64,000 nt of DNA from Ottelia alismoides (Eukaryota; Streptophyta; Magnoliopsida; Alismatales; Hydrocharitaceae): assembly GCA_037367405.1 (NCBI GenBank), contig JAZKJV010001870.1, positions 992,001 to 1,056,000 of the forward strand, written 5' to 3'. The position numbers were made by a program, and so were the translations under genes. Shown here in pieces: positions 59,478 through 64,000 of this stretch (positions are counted from its first letter, which is position 1; the number at the start of each line of letters is the position of its first letter). The notes beneath the pieces were generated by a model that had not been told where the DNA came from, did no database searches, and worked only from the letters and a program-made list of their open reading frames with translations.

Positions 59478-61570
59478 TCAAGGAGGTTTGCGATGGACCT
59501 TCTAGCGGAGTGTGGCGGAAGATAGTATGGAGATGTGGAGGGCGATGAAGAGGGGTAAGATAAAGAAGACCATCCATTATCAAAGTTGTACTCAGAAGAA
59601 AAGTAGTCGTATGCAGAGGATCTCTAACTATAGTCAACCATAGGTAAGTACCCTTGGATCAGAGTTGTACTTATTGCACTTACCTTATGAACCACTTCAG
59701 GACCGGATGCGGATTCTTCAGAAATCATCTCGTGTCTACAATCATAGGTGACTTTCTTGGTTGGTTTGTTTCCGTGAGAAGCATTGGGAGGAAGATGGAC
59801 AATCTTCATCTCCCTATCTTGAGTAAACTGTGTGGCATTCATGAGTACCATATTAGAGGAATCCCCATAAAAGTCGACCAATTCTTGGATGGACATACGC
59901 TGCTCTGGGTGAGGGAGATTGTTCCCAGTGGTTTTGTGAGTTATGGCTAGGGATGTTGATGTCACTTCCCGATAATCATTAATTTTGGTGACATCGATGA
60001 TTTCCTGACTTGGTTCTTTGTATGGTTCAATTATCTCGTGAATTATTGTGGACTCAAAGATTGGACCACTTAAATCATCGTGACGTTCCTCAGAAATATG
60101 GTCCAACTCATCATAAGCTCCAAAATCTTGAATCCTACAGTTGGTCTCATGGGTGTCTCTCCAAGGGCATGTGTCGGTATTTTGTGAGGAGAGGTCTGAT
60201 TATGTCAATTTGTCTCACGGTCACTATTGTCTGTTTCAAGTTGGGTTTCCTCATAATAGGTCATGTCATTGAGGCTTTGTGCATTGCGGTGAGAGTTCAG
60301 AAACTTGATTTCATGAGTCTCACAATCGACAGTCGACTTAGCTGAGGCTGAGAGCAGCTTTTCTAAAATGATAGGAGACTCAGAGAATCCTCTGCGGTGA
60401 TCGATGTCAAGGACAATAAAGTCCACTTTGTATTTGTCACCTTAGAAGTTTACGACGAGCGAAACATTCCTCTGTGGTCTTTTGGTGGACTAATCAGGTA
60501 ATTGAATGATCACTCTAGTATTTATGAGTTGTTCGAGTTTGAGTTGGTCAAAGATGGAGTTGGGGAGGATGTTTAATGTAGAATCGTCGTCTAACCGAAC
60601 ATGAGTAAATAAGGTATCCTCAACTTCACATGTGATCTGAGTCAACCGCTTGACTTTGCGGCTTTTGGTTTTCCGATTCATCACCAAAGAACTGGCCAAT
60701 GATAAGATATGATATTCAATCCTTGATCGTTCCTTGCCCATCTTTTTAAGGTTTAGTCGATCTTAACAAATAACTTAAGATCGGGCACATATTCTATGGC
60801 CTTGATCAATAGAAGCTCTAAGATCAAAATCTTATAAAATACTTCCATTTCAGAATTGTCCATTTTTTTATTTCTATTTTTTCAATTTTTGGTATTTTCT
60901 GTGATAGGGTCAGTAGGTGGGTCAGAGGTTAGTGGTGGTTGTGCCTGATTGTGAGTCATGATAATTTTGTGGTTCGCAAGGTGGGGCCTTACTTCTTCTG
61001 GATTTTGCATAGATTAGATGAAATCATATATTTTCTCAGTCAAAAATTTACTCTATAGTTGATCCGAGCAATCTCATCCTTAAACATCTCATGACTTGTG
61101 ATTGAATAATCATACTCCATATGTCGTGATTCTGGCATGTAACCTCGAGTAGATTATTCACTATTCATGATCGTTGTAGTCTGGTCATAAGTTATATTTC
61201 CTTGACTCTGGTTTTCTTGTGAATTGTCGAATGAAAATTGGATGTACTCAGGAAGAGAATCAACCTGAGTAAGAGATGGTTCAAGAGGTTGGGAGTCCAT
61301 AGTAACTGGAAATCATGTTTCTTTGTCAATATTGGTTACTTTATTTTCCATCCTTGATTCTGCTTGCTCTCTAGTGTCCTTAAGATTGTCAGAATGTGAG
61401 AGAGGTCTATTCCAAGAAGAAGTGTGATAATAGGGTGGGATGTACGGGAGGTAAGAGAATGATGGATGACGGGGACGTGATTTGCATAGAAGGTTCCCTC
61501 AAAATGAGTGAGAATAAGGATATCGAGGCATGGCCATGGAGACCAGGTAGGAAGACCAATGTGCCGACAT
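59478..61570 (-). pseudogene. Single decayed ORF of D2: unknown N-terminus, protease-like domain, basic tail
   Basis: Homologous along its length to the ORF of A; 2.1 kb. The start is ATG 61570 (MSAHWSS) after the conserved leader. The N-terminal region includes YTPES-like and SITSHEMFKDEIARIN segments (near 61140-61060). The protease-like domain follows (60860-60330), with LDDDST at 60580-60591 in place of the catalytic Asp-Asn-Gly, and ILEKLLSASAK near 60370 for the GKPFL motif. Next come QELVDFY (near 59880), VTYDCRHEMISEES (near 59745-59700) and the basic tail RKVHRKPP ending at 59478. Several stops break the frame. Over the best 80 residues of the protease-like domain it matches A at roughly three-quarters of positions by eye. 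No gag core, RT or integrase. Confidence 0.75.
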
Positions 61571-62872
61571 CCTCTAAAGGGAGGGATGGAGTGATTAATG
61601 AACCACGATTTGCTTGCGATTGCAAGGTCTTTGATGCACTCAAGTCAAACACAAAACAAACATGTATATTCACCCACTCTACACTTGTGAAGACACGCCA
61701 GGGTTCGACCACTTATCTTTTCAATTTTTATTTTAGTGATAAGCAATCTTGAAAATTAAGCGGAGCTGTTTGGTCTTGAAATATTTCACAAAGTCTATCT
61801 TGAGTTCATACAACTAGTTGCATCTACTTTCAGCCAATACGGGTGTAAGTACGGATCATTAGACAGCTACCCATGTTACTTGAGGATGGTGCCTTTTGCA
61901 GTGTCCTCTAAACCACCCACTATGCTAGGGGAGGTTGGACCGTAAAACGACTACCCGAAACCCTCACTAAGAAGTAGCTAATCGTTTCTAAAAATAGGAG
62001 TCTGAGTGATATATTTTAGTTTTTGATTGTACCCTACTTGTGTATCTGTCCTTAGAAACAATGAATGGGTTTCTCTCCACGAGACACAAGGGTTACTTTT
62101 ATGCCAGTTTTAGTTACGGTCACCTTGATTAGTAGTCCTGGTTTTAAATTATGGTTATCACTGATGTTTTAGGTGAGCATAGAAATTCACGCCTAACGAG
62201 AAGCCCCAATTCCTTTAATTCCTAAGTTGTAAAACTGAGGAGGGAGAATAAAAAAAGCTAATGCAAGCGTAAATCAATGATGCATGCTTAAGAAGAAGAC
62301 TTACAATGATTCCTCGCGTTCTTCATGTTGGATGCAATACAAGGAATTTAAATTACACTAAATGATATGCATAATGAAATCACCCTAAGCAGATACATCT
62401 ATCAAAGGAAAATAATTGATTTAAAAATTTGACTAAGTCGAACGATCTACCATTGCATCTAGTTAGTGAATAGTATGTGTCCTAACATTTACTACCACGA
62501 GAAAAATTAATTCTAACCTAGTGTATGCTGCTCCTAAATTCTACGCCACGCCATAGAGAGTCCAGTCTAAATTTTTACAAATTATTAGGGTTCAAAGAGA
62601 GAGGGACCTTGCGAATGATGCAGATAATTAAATCTACACTAAGCTTCTCTCTCACAAAATTAAAATTCAATCTCTTTGCAGATCCTTGATTTATGTCCAA
62701 AAATTTCCTATGAGTAATCTACGAAGAGAGAAATTGTGGTTAGTATCAGAAGCGAGATAAAAATGCAAAATGAAATGTAGAAATAAAAATTCAAAAGAAA
62801 AAAATGACGCAAAAATTAGTTTAATAAATTTTTTTTACAAAAGATAATTCAAAACCCTAAAAATTCACCATT
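61571..62872 (-). other. Untranslated leader of D2
   Basis: Non-coding, conserved with D1 and A. Paired repeats lie at 61852-61872 and 61937-61956 (minus strand, GGGTAG...TTTTACGGTCC type). No ORF of note. Confidence 0.7.
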
Positions 62873-62889
62873 CTCCGGCAACGACACCA
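62873..62889 (-). other. Primer-binding site of D2
   Basis: On the minus strand TGGTGTCGTTGCCGGAG, a tRNA-Asp complement with a few mismatches, two bases from the LTR. Confidence 0.82.
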
Positions 62890-62891
62890 CT

Positions 62892-64000
62892 TGATGAACG
62901 TCAACTTTCGCCTCTTTAATAGTCGAGAATTGTAGTATAGGAGGTGAAAAATGATTAAACAAAAATCACAATCTTTGAATGTTGTAGAAAATTTATACTC
63001 GGCAAGTCTACCAAGGTCGAACACAGGGAACGGTGATTTATAGTTGTGTGGTCTTAAATTAAATTAAATAATTAATTAAATTACTAGTTAATTTCTGAGT
63101 CCGAAACTAAAGAGAAAATATGCTGATGAATCTATAAATAAATAGAGAGAATAAATGTGAAGTTCAAGATCTGTGATGATGATTTTTAATCCAAATAATA
63201 TTAATTAATATCCTCAAATTTGAATCACAGATCAAAAGAATGTTTGTCCAGGAAATATATTCAATTGTAATTCAAGCTGCAAGCGATAATGTGAACTATT
63301 TAAGGAGATTGCACAGTAATTTCATCGATGAACAATTGGACCTCGAAAATTCCTTGTGATTTAGTCCTCAAATCGATAATCAAATAATCTAAGGGGATAT
63401 ACCAGCCTGTAAATATAGGTCCTCAAAGAGATATCAAAGAATTTAATATCCTTGAAGGATCTTCCGCATTTCCTTAATAATACTCAACAAGAATTACGGG
63501 AGGATCAATGAAATACCCTAAATAAGATGTGTTTTAATCTCAACAATGAATTAATTCCTTCTCCTCTGTAATATACCTACAAAGATAAATTTGATTAATA
63601 GAACCCTTGCATAGATTAATTCCTCAATAAATAATTATCAACTGATGCAAGAGGATTACTTTCATAAAATATTATCAATTGACTGCTTGCATAAATATCA
63701 TCAATTTTCTCTATTTAATACAACAGAAATATGTCAATTTTCAACCTCCACTTGTCAACATAGGTATTCAAATAATAAACGTTAGTAAATAGCATGAAAT
63801 CTGTCCACAAATGATGCAAAAGAATAGAGCACAGAATAAGCTTCATAATTATATATTATGCGTTAAAATCAGAGTTCGAATGAGAAAGTTATGCTAAAAT
63901 GAATATCTAGGGACTAAAATGTGACTAAAATAAAAGTTCAAAGAGATCCCTGGAGGGGCTTATCTGCAAATATGGAATTTTTCCCGAGCTTTGGTTCAAA
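62892..64000 (-). repeat. Right LTR of D (5' LTR of D2), cut by the window edge
   Basis: It begins TGATGAACGTCAAC and is collinear with 53433 onward, but lacks the MULE (site near 63618). It runs off the window at 64000. Confidence 0.87.

Larger units (their letters stand above)
51238..64000 (-). mobile_element. Element D: tandem non-autonomous Athila/Tat-like retrotransposon
   Basis: On the minus strand the order from the right edge is LTR (62892 onward), primer site, internal region D2 (62872-57734), PPT, LTR (57698-53433), primer site, then internal region D1 (53413-51238), cut by element E. The middle LTR thus has a PPT on one side and a primer site on the other, so it serves two internal regions. 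The family is that of A: same LTR ends, leader, ORF and PPT. D2 has an internal region of 5.2 kb without gag core, RT or integrase. Confidence 0.88.

Noticed and set aside
1..64000. Host genes, tRNA or rRNA genes, CRISPR arrays
   Set aside because: Every stretch is accounted for by element parts. The tRNA-like hits are primer-binding sites of 17-18 bases, not tRNA genes.

Overview
This is nuclear DNA of a flowering plant with a repeat-rich genome, consisting of transposable elements from end to end. I see no host gene, tRNA, rRNA or CRISPR. Evidence for a plant: Ty3/gypsy LTR retrotransposons of the Athila/Tat type (RT motif FMDDFSV, primer-binding sites complementary to plant tRNA-Asp), a Tourist-like MITE with TAA target duplications, and a Mutator-like element with a 9-bp target duplication. 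I cannot name the species or decide between monocot and eudicot.

The layout is a nest of insertions, resolved by LTR boundaries and target-site duplications (TSDs). Ground level is D (minus strand, 51238-64000 and beyond), a tandem array on the minus strand: LTR, internal region, LTR, start of a second internal region. E (plus strand, from before base 1 to 51237) sits in D. A (625-12542, TSD GTCGT/ATCGT) sits in the 5' LTR of E. B (21847-50706, TSD CTTAG/CCTAG) sits in the 3' LTR of E. C (minus strand, 29242-41476, TSD GAGGA on both sides) sits between the gag and protease regions of B. A MULE (54135-55193) sits in the middle LTR of D and a MITE (52940-53187) in the leader of D. LTR divergence sampled by eye (E about 15%, B about 11%, A about 8-9%, C about 5-6%) follows the nesting order.

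B and C carry gag, protease, reverse transcriptase, RNase H and integrase, all broken by stops and frameshifts. A, D and E carry none of gag core, RT or integrase. Each has one reading frame of about 700 codons or more, with a protease-like domain whose active-site triplet reads Asp-Asp-Asp instead of Asp-Asn-Gly, an acidic/serine-rich stretch and a basic tail. Since they share primer site, LTR-end palindrome and polypurine-tract (PPT) signals with B and C, they are best read as non-autonomous families that depend on Athila-like partners.

The most striking non-coding structure is in the 3' untranslated regions. PPT-like motifs (CTAAGTATAGGGGG) recur, several of them preceded by their own reverse complement, giving near-perfect hairpins whose arms change together between copies. 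Other shared cis structures are a hairpin just before the true PPT, a palindrome at the LTR start, a paired leader repeat, and a paired GCTACACTGG motif.
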